From Phycisphaerae bacterium (GTDB lineage: Bacteria > Planctomycetota > Phycisphaerae > UBA1845): 64,000 nucleotides of DNA. Positions within the stretch are counted from its first letter, which is position 1. Every line of letters begins with the position of its first letter. Where the stretch lies: the NCBI GenBank assembly GCA_028289375.1, contig JANQQK010000017.1, positions 1 to 64,000 of the forward strand, given 5' to 3'. Positions 8,418 through 17,047 of the stretch are shown one piece after another. A program made the position numbers and the translations under genes. The notes below the pieces were generated by a model. The model did not search any database, had not been told where the DNA came from, and saw only the letters and a program-made list of their open reading frames with translations.

Positions 8418-9026
8418 TTACTTCGGGCCACGCTTGGGTGGGCTTTTCTGGAGTGATGCGGCTCCGCCGGCGCGTTCGTAGCGTTCCTCCAGTCGGGTCA
8501 GGATGGGTTGGGTGAGGTCGATTCGGGCGTCGGCGAACAAAACGGTCCTGAGGAGAATCTGCTGCTTCATGGCGGCGGAGTCGGGCGCGTCCTCGTCGAT
8601 GTTGCTGTAGGTGAGGACGAGGCTGATGCTCTGCTCGGTGGACAGCTCGGCGGTGGCGTCCTGCACGTTCTGGTAGACCTGACGCAGCCAGAGCTTGTGT
8701 TCCTTCTTGAGGCGGCGTTCCCACAATTCGAGCCAGCCCTGGAACTTGTACTGTTCCTCGATGAACTCCTGTTCGCGCTGCATGTAGTCGTCGCTGCCGG
8801 GTTTGAACTGGGCGAGCTGATTGCGTTTGGATTCAAGCTCCTGACGCTTTTCCTCGGCGCGGGCCTGAAATTCCTTGTTGCGTGCGTCGAACATCTGCTC
8901 GAGATCGCGGGTCATGCTGAAGTTGTCGAAGATCTGCGTGAGGTTGCAGACGGCGATGCGTTGTTGGCCGGTACCTTGCGCGGGGGCGCTGGCGAGCATC
9001 AGTGCGAGCATGGTTGTCGTGAACAT
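8418..9026 (-). CDS. Skp/OmpH family periplasmic chaperone
   Basis: This 202-aa protein has a short signal peptide (MFTTTMLALMLASAPAQG). The OmpH-type N-terminal strand follows (IAVCNLTQIFDNF), then a long, charged, coiled-coil segment (~45-130) and a C-terminal strand region (SISLVLTYSN). Skp trimers hold unfolded outer-membrane proteins in the periplasm and hand them to BamA. It lies 105 bp downstream of bamA and upstream of lpxC-fabZ, a conserved gene order for outer-membrane assembly and lipid A in Gram-negative bacteria. The start is well supported by AGGAGGT five bases upstream. The tail is Lys/Pro-rich. Confidence 0.88.
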   Translation of the reverse strand: MFTTTMLALMLASAPAQGTGQQRIAVCNLTQIFDNFSMTRDLEQMFDARNKEFQARAEEKRQELESKRNQLAQFKPGSDDYMQREQEFIEEQYKFQGWLELWERRLKKEHKLWLRQVYQNVQDATAELSTEQSISLVLTYSNIDEDAPDSAAMKQQILLRTVLFADARIDLTQPILTRLEERYERAGGAASLQKSPPKRGPK

Positions 9027-9031
9027 GATGT

Positions 9032-9038
9032 ACCTCCT
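9032..9038 (-). promoter_or_regulatory. Strong Shine-Dalgarno of the Skp/OmpH gene
   Basis: AGGAGGT on the minus strand, five bases before the ATG at 9026, is one of the best ribosome sites in the window and is consistent with abundant expression of the chaperone. Confidence 0.7.
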
Positions 9039-9131
9039 GCTTGGCTGGAATCGCGTTTGGGCGGCATTGTCTCAGAATGGGGACGCGGGGCAAGGGAAAT
9101 CGGCGTCGGACGTGATCGGTATTCGTGCAGG

Positions 9132-11456
9132 TCAGAATACGCTGCCGATGAAGAAGCTGACGACGCGCTCCTCATCATCCTCACCGCGTACGACCGGGAA
9201 GCCGAAATCCACCTCGATCGGTAACGGTCCGAAAAGTTCTATCGTGAAGCGGACACCGATGCCGACCGAGACACGCCAGTCCTGAATGGTGAGCGACTCT
9301 TCAACCGTGCCCATGTCGGTGAAAAGGACGCCCCGCAGGACATCGCCCATGAGCGGGAAGGTGTACTCGATATTGGCGGTGAGCTTGAAATCGCCGCCGA
9401 TCACGTCGTTGCGAATACCGCCGCGCGGACCAATGCCGCGGAAATCAAAGCCACGAAGCGATCCGATGCCGCCCGCGTAGAAACGTTCGTAGACCGGGGC
9501 TTCGCCGAAGATGTAGCCGGCGTCGATGTTGAAGGAGAAGACGGACTTGCGGTTCTGTTCGTCGATCCGGACGGTCTGGTGACGGGTGTAGCCGACGCGA
9601 AGCTTTCCGAAATTCGCGTCGCCGACGAACTGCTCAAAGCTGAGCGACGTACGGTCGCCCTCGGACGGGAGCAGTCGGCTGTCGGTGCGATCGCGGATGA
9701 CCGTGCCCTTGACGGATGTCAGGATGGTGTCGCCGGCGGAATCGCGAATCTCTTCGGCATCGAACAGGTCAGCGTCTTTCAGTTGTACGTGCTCGACGCG
9801 GAACGCGACTTCACCGTACCAATCCTTGAAGAGTTCAAAGTAGGTCAGGCCTTCCGTGAGCCGCTTTCCAAAACTGACGATCGAGCCGGTACGCTGCTCG
9901 CGATAGTCTTCGCGGCCTCGCGTGAAGTGGAAGAGGCTGAAGTCGAAACGCAAGGGCCTGTCGAACAGGTAGTTCTCGGTGAAGTCGAGACGGAAGCGAT
10001 TAAGCTCGGTACCGGGTTGGAGTTCGAGCCGCAGGCGCTGGCCGGCGCCGCGAAAGGCTTGTCCCTTGATGAATTCCTCGAAGTTGCGCGGGGTGTCGAA
10101 AATGTCGAAGTTGTTGGTTTGAAAGAGGATGTTTCCCACGAGGCCATTGTCAGACGTGATGCCGAATCCAAAGATGAAGTCGGCGCGTTTCTCTGATTCG
10201 GTGACGTCGACGATGATGTCGCGAACACCGGGTGCCTGGCCAACCGGGGTGATGGAGACGCGGTCGAAGATCTGCGACTCGACGAGGCGGCGCTGTGCGG
10301 TCTGGGCGTTGGTCGTGTTGTAGAGTTGGCCTGGGTAGAGTTCGAGGACACGGCGGATGACGCGGTCCTGGGTGGAACTGTTGCCCCGGACAACAATGCG
10401 GCCCACGCGGACCTGCTCGCCTTCTGACACATTGAACGTGACGCGAACGTAGCCTGGTTCGGTCGAGAACACACGCGTTGGCTCGACACGCGCGTCGATG
10501 AAACCATTCTCGCCGAGCGCGGACTGGACGGCGTTTGCATCGCGGTCAATGTCGGGTTGCTTGAAGTATTCCTGCTCGGCGGACTCGATCTTGCCGCGCA
10601 GTTCGTCCGTGCTGAAGAACGTACAGCCGTCGAATGCAATGGATTCGATGCGATAGCGGGCGCCCTCGCTGATTACGAAGACGAGATGGAGGTCGCCGGC
10701 GCGATCGGTGGTATCAACGCGGTAGCTCACGCGTGCATCGAGGAATCCCAGATCGCGGTAATATTTGCGAATGCTGGCGACGTCGCCTTCGACCACGCTT
10801 TCGTCGAAAACGCCGGTGCGAATGATCCACAGGGCGGTGTTCGATCGGATGCGCTTGGTCAATTCGCGGCGAACGACCGACTCGCGACCTTCGAAGAGGA
10901 TCTTGCGGATGCGGACGCGGGGCCCTTCCTCGACTTCATAGATCAAATTGCCGCTCGCGCGGACGGAATCGAAGTCAACCTCCACGCTGACGTAGGCGTA
11001 TCCACGTTCGAGATAGAGATCACGGATGTTCTCCACGCCTTCGCGGATGGCGAATGCATCGTACTGGTCACCCACGGCGACGGGCACCTGTTCAATCAGA
11101 ACCGGGTCACTCAAGTCGCCGTTGCCGTCGAAGACAATGTTGACAATGGTTGGGCGCTCGTTGAGCACAAACACGACTTTCCTGCCCCGAGCCGCGTTGA
11201 CCACGTCGGCGGTGACGGCGAGGAATCGGCCTGTCCGCATGAGACGGGCGATGTCCTGGTCGACGGTGGCTTGATTGAAGGGTTGGCCAACCTGAGTGCG
11301 AATGGCGCTCTCGAGCACGGCAACAGGATTGCGTGTGTTGTTGCGGAACTCGATTTCAATAACGGAATCCGGCGCCTGTGCATTGGCGATGCGCGGGCTG
11401 CCAATGAGCAACAGCCCGCACGCAAGAGCGATGATCGCTGGGAACGCCTTCACCAA
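9132..11456 (-). CDS. bamA: Outer membrane protein assembly factor BamA
   Basis: BamA is the central beta-barrel of the BAM complex, inserting outer-membrane proteins. The 774-aa product has a signal peptide (cleavage near ANA-Q), POTRA domains over about residues 30-420 recognisable by repeated segments such as VDQDIARLMRTGRF and REGVENIRDLYLERGY, and an Omp85 barrel over ~430-774. The barrel includes the conserved substrate-gate motif GSLRGFDFRGIGPR and ends in Phe (FFIGSVF), as expected of an outer-membrane signal. It is followed by skp and lpxC-fabZ, matching the usual envelope operon. Length is normal. A 180-bp gap separates it from dnaB upstream, so it may have its own promoter there. 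Confidence 0.94.
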   Translation of the reverse strand: MVKAFPAIIALACGLLLIGSPRIANAQAPDSVIEIEFRNNTRNPVAVLESAIRTQVGQPFNQATVDQDIARLMRTGRFLAVTADVVNAARGRKVVFVLNERPTIVNIVFDGNGDLSDPVLIEQVPVAVGDQYDAFAIREGVENIRDLYLERGYAYVSVEVDFDSVRASGNLIYEVEEGPRVRIRKILFEGRESVVRRELTKRIRSNTALWIIRTGVFDESVVEGDVASIRKYYRDLGFLDARVSYRVDTTDRAGDLHLVFVISEGARYRIESIAFDGCTFFSTDELRGKIESAEQEYFKQPDIDRDANAVQSALGENGFIDARVEPTRVFSTEPGYVRVTFNVSEGEQVRVGRIVVRGNSSTQDRVIRRVLELYPGQLYNTTNAQTAQRRLVESQIFDRVSITPVGQAPGVRDIIVDVTESEKRADFIFGFGITSDNGLVGNILFQTNNFDIFDTPRNFEEFIKGQAFRGAGQRLRLELQPGTELNRFRLDFTENYLFDRPLRFDFSLFHFTRGREDYREQRTGSIVSFGKRLTEGLTYFELFKDWYGEVAFRVEHVQLKDADLFDAEEIRDSAGDTILTSVKGTVIRDRTDSRLLPSEGDRTSLSFEQFVGDANFGKLRVGYTRHQTVRIDEQNRKSVFSFNIDAGYIFGEAPVYERFYAGGIGSLRGFDFRGIGPRGGIRNDVIGGDFKLTANIEYTFPLMGDVLRGVLFTDMGTVEESLTIQDWRVSVGIGVRFTIELFGPLPIEVDFGFPVVRGEDDEERVVSFFIGSVF

Positions 11457-11636
11457 TTAGCACCTGCGACGAATGGAAACGCATCGTGGGGCGAGGACCG
11501 GATGAACCTCACCGCTTCAAATACCGCGCGGCTGCACTATAGCGGCGTGTTGATCGACGGGCAACGAGGGGGTGGCTGAGACGCTGAGGCGTGCGCGTTG
11601 CCAAATCAACGCACGCCGACGACGAAATGGGGGCGG

Positions 11637-13043
11637 CTAAAATGGGTTGTCGTCTGCGGGTTGTGCGTACTCAGCGGGTACGGGGGCGGTGCTGAGGTTG
11701 CCGAACCGGGTCAGCTTCTTGTTGAACTGGACTTTCACCGTGTCTGTTGGACCATTGCGCTGCTTGGCGATGATGATTTCTGCGATACCCTGATCGTCGA
11801 TCTTCTCGGGATTGTAATACTCTTCACGGTGAATCAGCAGGATGACGTCGGCGTCCTGCTCAAGTGCGCCAGACTCGCGGAGGTCGGACATGCGCGGACG
11901 GTTGCCCTGTCGCCCTTCCGATTGCCGGTTGAGCTGGGCCAGCGCGATGACGGGAATGTTCAGTTCGCGACCGATTGCTTTGAGGCCGCGACTGATCGTC
12001 GTGATTTCGTGCTGCCTGCTGTCATGGCCCGGTGCGTGCATGAGTTGGATGTAGTCGACGAAGATGGCTTGGACGTCATGCTGGCGAACGATGCGGCGGA
12101 CTTTTGCGCGAAGCTCGAGAATGCTCATGCCCGGGGTGTCATCGACGTAGAACGGCGCGTGCGACAGTTCGTCACACACCACCCCAAGCTGGTACTTGTC
12201 TTCCTCGGACAGGATGCCCTTGCGAAAAGAGTGCGAATCGATGCGGCCTCGGCTGCACAGAATACGCTGGGCGACCTGCTGATTGCTCATTTCCATGGAG
12301 AAGAAAATGATGGGCTTTTGGTCGTTGACGGCGGCGTGCTCGGCCATGGTCAGTCCGAGGGCGGTTTTTCCCATCGAGGGTCTGCCCGCGACGATGATGA
12401 AATCGCCCGGCTGAAATCCGCAGGTGAGGCTGTCAAGCTCGGTGAAACCTGTGGCAAGGCCCATCGTGGTGTGATCGAGGCCTTGTTGGACACGATCGTA
12501 AATGTCGGAAACGAGGGTCTTGAGTTGCTCAGCCTGTCGCGTGATGCGGCGTTCGGTGACCTGGAAGAACTGCTGCTCCGCCTCGTCGATGATCTCGTTG
12601 GCCGGCTGATTGTCGGCGTAGGCGAGTTGGCTGATTTGCCCCGTGCAGCGGATCATGTCCCGCAGCAGGCCCTTGTCGCGGACGATTGCGGCGTACTGAT
12701 CGGCGTTGGCGGAACTGGGAACACTCTCGGCGAGGGCGACGAGGTACTCCACGCCGCCGACCTGATCAAGCAGCTGTCGACGACGGAGTTCATCGGAGGT
12801 CGTGACGAGGTCAATCTCGCTGTTGGCGTCGTACATGTCGACGAGCACTTCGAACAGCTGCTGATGATCCGGCTTGTAGAACCAGTGGGCTTCGTTCTTG
12901 GCGATGATGGACAGAACGTTGCCGATGACATCACGGTCGATGAGCATCGCGCCGAGCAAGGCCATCTCGGCATCGCTGCTGTGTGGGGGAATGGGCGCGT
13001 GCGGGGGCAGTCCACCGTTTCCGTGCGCGGGGGTCCGATCCAT
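11637..13043 (-). CDS. dnaB: Replicative DNA helicase DnaB
   Basis: DnaB is the hexameric 5'-3' helicase at the replication fork. The 468-aa protein has an N-terminal primase-interaction domain (residues ~20-125) and a RecA-like C-terminal motor. The motor has Walker A GRPSMGKT at 220-227, Walker B FVDYIQLM, the QLNRQSEGR segment, and the arginine-finger region (LIHREEYYNPE). No intein is visible at the usual Walker A site. It lies downstream of rplI, as in the rpsF-ssb-rplI-dnaB order common in bacteria. Length is typical. The N-terminal ~18 residues are Pro/Gly-rich, so the exact start is not certain. Confidence 0.94.
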   Translation of the reverse strand: MDRTPAHGNGGLPPHAPIPPHSSDAEMALLGAMLIDRDVIGNVLSIIAKNEAHWFYKPDHQQLFEVLVDMYDANSEIDLVTTSDELRRRQLLDQVGGVEYLVALAESVPSSANADQYAAIVRDKGLLRDMIRCTGQISQLAYADNQPANEIIDEAEQQFFQVTERRITRQAEQLKTLVSDIYDRVQQGLDHTTMGLATGFTELDSLTCGFQPGDFIIVAGRPSMGKTALGLTMAEHAAVNDQKPIIFFSMEMSNQQVAQRILCSRGRIDSHSFRKGILSEEDKYQLGVVCDELSHAPFYVDDTPGMSILELRAKVRRIVRQHDVQAIFVDYIQLMHAPGHDSRQHEITTISRGLKAIGRELNIPVIALAQLNRQSEGRQGNRPRMSDLRESGALEQDADVILLIHREEYYNPEKIDDQGIAEIIIAKQRNGPTDTVKVQFNKKLTRFGNLSTAPVPAEYAQPADDNPF

Positions 13044-13115
13044 CCTGGTTCGCGTCCTTGCTGCAGACGGGGCACGCGTGTGCGACGAATCGCACCACGT
13101 GCACTCGGGAATCAG

Positions 13116-13652
13116 TTACTGATCGTCGTGACGGTTGTCGTAGTCGTCGCGGCTGCCTTCGTCGTAGCGGTCGTCCTCGTCACCATGCTCGTCTTCGGAC
13201 TCGCTGGCCTGCGACCGAACGACCCATACCTTCACCTCGGCCTTGATGTCTTCGGTGAAGCGGACCGTGGCTGTGACCGTGTCCACGCGGCGGATCGGAT
13301 CGGCCAAGAGGACGCACGACGGGTCCACGTCGTGACCTTCGTCTCGCAGTGCTGAGGCGATTTCGCGCGGGCCGACCGAACCGTACAGCACGCCTTCGGC
13401 GTTGGCTGCAGCGGAGATGGTAACCTCGACGTCGCGAAGTTTCTCGGCTTGGGCGGTCATGGCTTCAATGCGCAGGCGACGACGTTCCTCGGCCTTCTTG
13501 CGTTCCTCGGCGAGCATCTTCATGTTCGACTTGGTCGCTGCGACGGCGAGGTGCTGCGGCAGAAGGTAGTTTCGACCGTACCCAGTGGAGACATCGACGA
13601 TGTCGCCGACGATGCCGAGGTGCGGAATGTCTTTCTTTAAGAGCAGCTTCAT
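13116..13652 (-). CDS. rplI: 50S ribosomal protein bL9
   Basis: bL9 binds 23S rRNA at the base of the L1 stalk. The N-terminal domain (MKLLLKKDIPHLG then GYGRNYLLP) is diagnostic, followed by the long connecting helix rich in Ala, Glu and Arg (~45-75) and the C-terminal rRNA domain (YGSVGPREIASAL). At 178 aa it is longer than the ~150 usual because of an extremely acidic, Asp/Glu/His/Arg low-complexity tail after residue ~155. The ATG at 13652 follows AGGAAG. It lies between ssb and dnaB, with no rpsR in the 74-bp gap to ssb where that gene is normally found. Confidence 0.95.
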   Translation of the reverse strand: MKLLLKKDIPHLGIVGDIVDVSTGYGRNYLLPQHLAVAATKSNMKMLAEERKKAEERRRLRIEAMTAQAEKLRDVEVTISAAANAEGVLYGSVGPREIASALRDEGHDVDPSCVLLADPIRRVDTVTATVRFTEDIKAEVKVWVVRSQASESEDEHGDEDDRYDEGSRDDYDNRHDDQ

Positions 13653-13726
13653 CTTCTTATCTTCCTAGCTCAACAGGCTGTTGCTGTTTCTCTTTGCTTG
13701 CCGCTATCACAATGCGGTTGACATCG

Positions 13727-14185
13727 TCAGAACGGTACATCGTCGGCCGCATTGAACGACTGGTTTCCGTAGTCCGGCTCGGCAGCAGGTTGCGGCTGTT
13801 GCTGTTGGGGCGCGCGTGATCGGGCTGCCCCACCACCACCGCCTCCATCCCGCGGACCACCGAGAAACTGAAAACTGTCGATCACGACTGAGTGCTTGCT
13901 GCGCTTTTGGCCGTCCTGAGACGTCCAGGTGTCATACTGCAGGCGACCTTCGACCATGATCGGCTGCCCCTTGCGCATGTATTGGTTGATGGTCTCTGCC
14001 GAGCGGGACCAGGCGGTGCAATCAATGAACATGGTTTCCTCGCGTCGGCTGTTGGTCTGGCGATCGTTCCAGACGCGGTTCACCGCAAGACCGAACTTGC
14101 ATACCGGCGTGTTGGACGCGGTGTAGGAAAGCTCGGGGTCTCTTGTGAGGTTGCCCGCCAGGATGACGCGATTGAAATTGGCCAT
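13727..14185 (-). CDS. ssb: Single-stranded DNA-binding protein
   Basis: SSB coats single-stranded DNA during replication and repair. The 152-aa protein has the OB fold (VILAGNLTRDPEL, then TMFIDCTAW and GQPIMVEGRL) over about residues 1-110, followed by a Gly-, Gln- and Pro-rich flexible linker. It ends in the acidic tip DDVPF, a conservative variant of the DDIPF that binds partner enzymes. It starts nine bases after the rpsF stop, with AGGACC just upstream. The order rpsF-ssb-rplI-dnaB links translation and replication genes. Confidence 0.95.
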   Translation of the reverse strand: MANFNRVILAGNLTRDPELSYTASNTPVCKFGLAVNRVWNDRQTNSRREETMFIDCTAWSRSAETINQYMRKGQPIMVEGRLQYDTWTSQDGQKRSKHSVVIDSFQFLGGPRDGGGGGGAARSRAPQQQQPQPAAEPDYGNQSFNAADDVPF

Positions 14186-14194
14186 GGTCAGGTC

Positions 14195-14719
14195 CTACTC
14201 TTCGGTTTTTTCCTCTGCTGGTGCATCACCGGTGTCGGTTGCCGCTTCCGGTTCTGCGGTCGCCGTGGCCGCGGGTGCCTCCGCAGGTGGCGCTTCGGGC
14301 GCCGCCGTGGCAGCAGGCCTTGACTCTGCAGGACGACGCGAATCCCTGCGACGATCGTCATCTCCAAACTCGCGCTCGGAGCGATTCGGATTGGTGGCCG
14401 GGATCACGAGGTTCTCCATGTACTCGGGCGTGATCTCGGTGGCGTCGGTGATCATCACGCGGATGACGTGCTCGGAGAGCTTGCAATCGCGTTCGATGCC
14501 CACGATCTTACCGGGGTCGACATTGAAGTAGACCAGCACGTAGCAGCCGCGCTTGTGTCTGCCGATCTCGTACGCCAGCTTCCGCTCGTCCCACTTCTTG
14601 CGGAACACGATGCTTCCTTCGGCGCGCTCCTTGACGATCCGATCGATTTCCTGCTCGACGCTTGCAAAGTTCGTGGCGAACGACGAGTCGAACAGGAACA
14701 TGGCTTCATACTGTCTCAA
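14195..14719 (-). CDS. rpsF: 30S ribosomal protein bS6
   Basis: bS6 normally pairs with S18 on the 30S platform. The start is taken as the TTG at 14719 because it gives the family N-terminus LRQYEAMFLF (TTG read as Met) and has GGAGG nine bases upstream. A longer TTG frame from 14740 would place the ribosome site inside the gene. The core RRM-like fold (~1-100) is followed by a ~60-residue Ala/Pro/Glu-rich disordered tail, making 174 aa against about 100-135 in most bacteria. The gene heads rpsF-ssb-rplI-dnaB and follows pth. Confidence 0.92.
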   Translation of the reverse strand: MRQYEAMFLFDSSFATNFASVEQEIDRIVKERAEGSIVFRKKWDERKLAYEIGRHKRGCYVLVYFNVDPGKIVGIERDCKLSEHVIRVMITDATEITPEYMENLVIPATNPNRSEREFGDDDRRRDSRRPAESRPAATAAPEAPPAEAPAATATAEPEAATDTGDAPAEEKTEE

Positions 14720-14728
14720 CGGACTATG

Positions 14729-14733
14729 CCTCC
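14729..14733 (-). promoter_or_regulatory. Ribosome binding site deciding the TTG start of rpsF
   Basis: GGAGG on the minus strand lies nine bases upstream of the TTG at 14719. It decides for this TTG over the upstream TTG at 14740 and over a downstream ATG that would remove the conserved bS6 N-terminus. Confidence 0.65.
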
Positions 14734-14778
14734 AAAGCAACTTTCAGTGTTGTCAGTCGTCTCTTATGCGTTGTCGCC

Positions 14779-15354
14779 CTACTCGGGGGCGTCCTTCTTC
14801 CCTGCATTGAAGCGGCCCATGGTAACGTCAGTGCCGTTTTTGATCCAACATTCCACGGCGTCGGCTGCGTCGTCGACGACCTGCCGAACAACGGGGTGTT
14901 CCTCCTCGTGAAAACGGGAGAGGACGAACGTGACGTAATTGCCGATCGGCGGACCGATACCCACCCGAAGCCTTGGGAACTCATTGGTCCCCAGCTTCTG
15001 GGCGATGTCGGCCATGCCGTTGTGGCCTCCGGGCGAACCTTTGGGCCTGATTCGGATTCTGCCCAGTGGCAGTGCCCACTCGTCGACGATGACGAGCATG
15101 TCCTCAAGCGGAACCTGGTAGAACTTCCCGGCGGGCAGGACCGCTTGTCCGCTGCGATTCATGAACGTCGTGGGCTTGAGCAACACGACCTTCTCGTCGC
15201 CGGCGAAGGACTGGCCGAACCACGCGTGAAACTTCTCCTGGTTCATGTCGACAGCCCAGCGTTTCGCGAGGGTGTCGACAACTTCGAATCCGATGTTGTG
15301 CCGGGTTCCGTCGTACTTGGGACCCGGATTTCCAAGGCCAACAATGATCTTCAC
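14779..15354 (-). CDS. pth: Peptidyl-tRNA hydrolase
   Basis: Pth releases peptides from peptidyl-tRNA dropped by ribosomes. The 191-aa product carries GLGNPGPKY at 6-14, catalytic His19 with TRHNIGF, KPTTFMNRSG, and KGSPGGHNGM, all diagnostic. The segment holding the catalytic-partner Asp reads IVDEWALPLG, slightly divergent from the usual DDLDLP. The start is a GTG giving MKIIVGLGNPG; no strong ribosome site is visible. It follows rplY (bL25) by 35 bp, a very common pairing. Length is typical. Confidence 0.94.
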   Translation of the reverse strand: MKIIVGLGNPGPKYDGTRHNIGFEVVDTLAKRWAVDMNQEKFHAWFGQSFAGDEKVVLLKPTTFMNRSGQAVLPAGKFYQVPLEDMLVIVDEWALPLGRIRIRPKGSPGGHNGMADIAQKLGTNEFPRLRVGIGPPIGNYVTFVLSRFHEEEHPVVRQVVDDAADAVECWIKNGTDVTMGRFNAGKKDAPE

Positions 15355-15389
15355 AACGCCGATCCATATCCGTCGCGCGATCCAGAGGA

Positions 15390-16025
15390 TCAGTCGGACG
15401 ATTCTTCCTCGGCTTTGCGACCGATGACTTCCGGCTCGGCGGCTTCGGCGCCTTCTTCGGCTTCTTCGACCTCGGGAGCCTCGCCAACCTCACGGCAAAT
15501 GGCGATCTTCTCATCCGCATCGGTCACGAGCGATACGCCTTCCGGCAAATCGAGACCACCCACCGAGATGTCCTCATTGAGGCCCAGTTCGGTGACGACC
15601 ACGGTGATCGTATCGGGAATATCCGAAGCTTTGCACTCGACGGTGATCGTGTCGAGCAGCAGATCAAGCAATCCGCCTTCCGACGCGCCTTTCGGCGTAC
15701 CCTTCAACTCGATGCCGACATCCACCTGCACCTTCTCGGACAGGTCGACGCGGGCGAAATCGACATGGATCGGATCCTTGTCGAGGTAATCGTATTGCAC
15801 ATCCTTGATGAGGTAATCGCCCTGCTTTCCATCGACATCGACATGAAGCACGCGTGCGCCATGCTGCAGGTGCATACTGAACGCATGAGCCGAAAAGGCG
15901 ACATGCTCAGGCGGTTGGCCATGACCGTAGATCACGCCGGGCAGTTCGCCCTTCGCGCGAATTTCGCGACAGTGGCGGCTGCCGATCTTGTCGCGACGGG
16001 TGGCTTTGAGGGATTCAACTTTCAT
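15390..16025 (-). CDS. rplY: 50S ribosomal protein bL25 (CTC/general stress form)
   Basis: bL25 binds 5S rRNA. The 211-aa protein is the long CTC form. The N-terminal 5S-binding domain (~1-95) has GSRHCREIRAKGELPGVIYG and the C-terminal beta domain (~96-190) includes LKGTPKGASEGG. A Glu/Ala-rich acidic tail follows. The ATG at 16025 is preceded by GAAG. It lies 29 bp from the prs stop, and the order prs-rplY-pth is widely conserved, probably one transcript. Confidence 0.93.
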   Translation of the reverse strand: MKVESLKATRRDKIGSRHCREIRAKGELPGVIYGHGQPPEHVAFSAHAFSMHLQHGARVLHVDVDGKQGDYLIKDVQYDYLDKDPIHVDFARVDLSEKVQVDVGIELKGTPKGASEGGLLDLLLDTITVECKASDIPDTITVVVTELGLNEDISVGGLDLPEGVSLVTDADEKIAICREVGEAPEVEEAEEGAEAAEPEVIGRKAEEESSD

Positions 16026-16054
16026 CGGTCTTCAAACTCCGTGTGATGTATCTG

Positions 16055-17047
16055 TCAGCGCCCGCTGTTCCATTCCGAGAAGAGGGCACTGATCGACTTG
16101 TCTTCGTGAATACGCTTGATGGCTTCACCCATCAGTCCCGCAACTGAGAGAATCTTGAGATTCTTCAAGCGATCCTGCTTCTCCTGCGGAACCGGGATCG
16201 TATCGGTCACGGCCAGATGACTGAACTCGGCCGCGTTGAGTTTGTTCACGGCAGCGTTGACGAGCACGGGATGGGTCGCCCCCATGCAGACTTCGGCTGC
16301 TCCGTAATCCATCGCGAGCTTTGCGGCAGATGCCGCAGTGCCGCCGGTGGTGATCATGTCGTCGAAGATGAGCACGCTCTTGCCTTTGACATCGCCGATG
16401 AGTCGGGCAGCCGTGATGGAATCGCCCGATTGGCGGCGCTTGTCTATGACGGCCAGTTCACCGCCGAGTTGCGTGGCGTAGCGATTGGCGGTCTTGATGT
16501 TGCCAACGTCGGGACTCAGCAGGGCGATGTTGTCCATGTTGAGGTCCTTGAAGAAGCTGCCGAGGACCGGGGCGGCGGTCAGGTGGTCGAGTGGAATGTC
16601 GAAGAACCCCTGAATCTGATCGGCGTGCAGGTCCATCGTGAGCACGCGGTGGACGCCGGCGGTGGTCAGAAGGTTCGCGACGAGCTTGGCGGTGATGGGT
16701 GTGCGGCCTTCGGACTTGCGGTCCTGCCGTGCATACCCGAAGTACGGAATCACGGCAGTGATGCGGTCGGCGCTCGCACGCCGCAGTGAATCAATGAAGA
16801 CCAGCAATTCCATCAGATGATCGTTGACCGGTGGACAGGTGGACTGCACAACGAAGCAATCCTTGCCACGAACATCATCTTCAAGCTTGATCGTGCATTC
16901 GCCGTCAGGGAATTGGTCGACCATGGCGTCGGCTTTGCGTAACCCGAGGGTCTGGCAGATGCGTTCGGTCAAGTCCGGGACGCTTTGCCCACCGAATACG
17001 CGCAGCTGCGCGAGATCTGGATTTGAGCTGGCTTCCAGTGCGCTCAT
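16055..17047 (-). CDS. prs: Ribose-phosphate pyrophosphokinase (PRPP synthase)
   Basis: This enzyme makes PRPP from ribose 5-phosphate and ATP for nucleotide, His and Trp synthesis. The 330-aa protein has the class I signatures FPDGE (45-49), IPYFGYARQDRK, the metal-binding motif TMDLHADQIQGFF, and the PRPP loop LIFDDMITTGGT. The ATG at 17047 overlaps the stop of the upstream glmU-like gene by 4 bp (ATGA), fixing the start against a longer frame to 17266. The glmU-prs-rplY-pth order is also found in Firmicutes. Length is normal. Confidence 0.95.
   Translation of the reverse strand: MSALEASSNPDLAQLRVFGGQSVPDLTERICQTLGLRKADAMVDQFPDGECTIKLEDDVRGKDCFVVQSTCPPVNDHLMELLVFIDSLRRASADRITAVIPYFGYARQDRKSEGRTPITAKLVANLLTTAGVHRVLTMDLHADQIQGFFDIPLDHLTAAPVLGSFFKDLNMDNIALLSPDVGNIKTANRYATQLGGELAVIDKRRQSGDSITAARLIGDVKGKSVLIFDDMITTGGTAASAAKLAMDYGAAEVCMGATHPVLVNAAVNKLNAAEFSHLAVTDTIPVPQEKQDRLKNLKILSVAGLMGEAIKRIHEDKSISALFSEWNSGR

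Noticed and set aside
11598..13355. 585-codon plus-strand frame opposite dnaB and rplI
   Set aside because: Antisense shadow of two certain genes, produced by high GC and codon bias.
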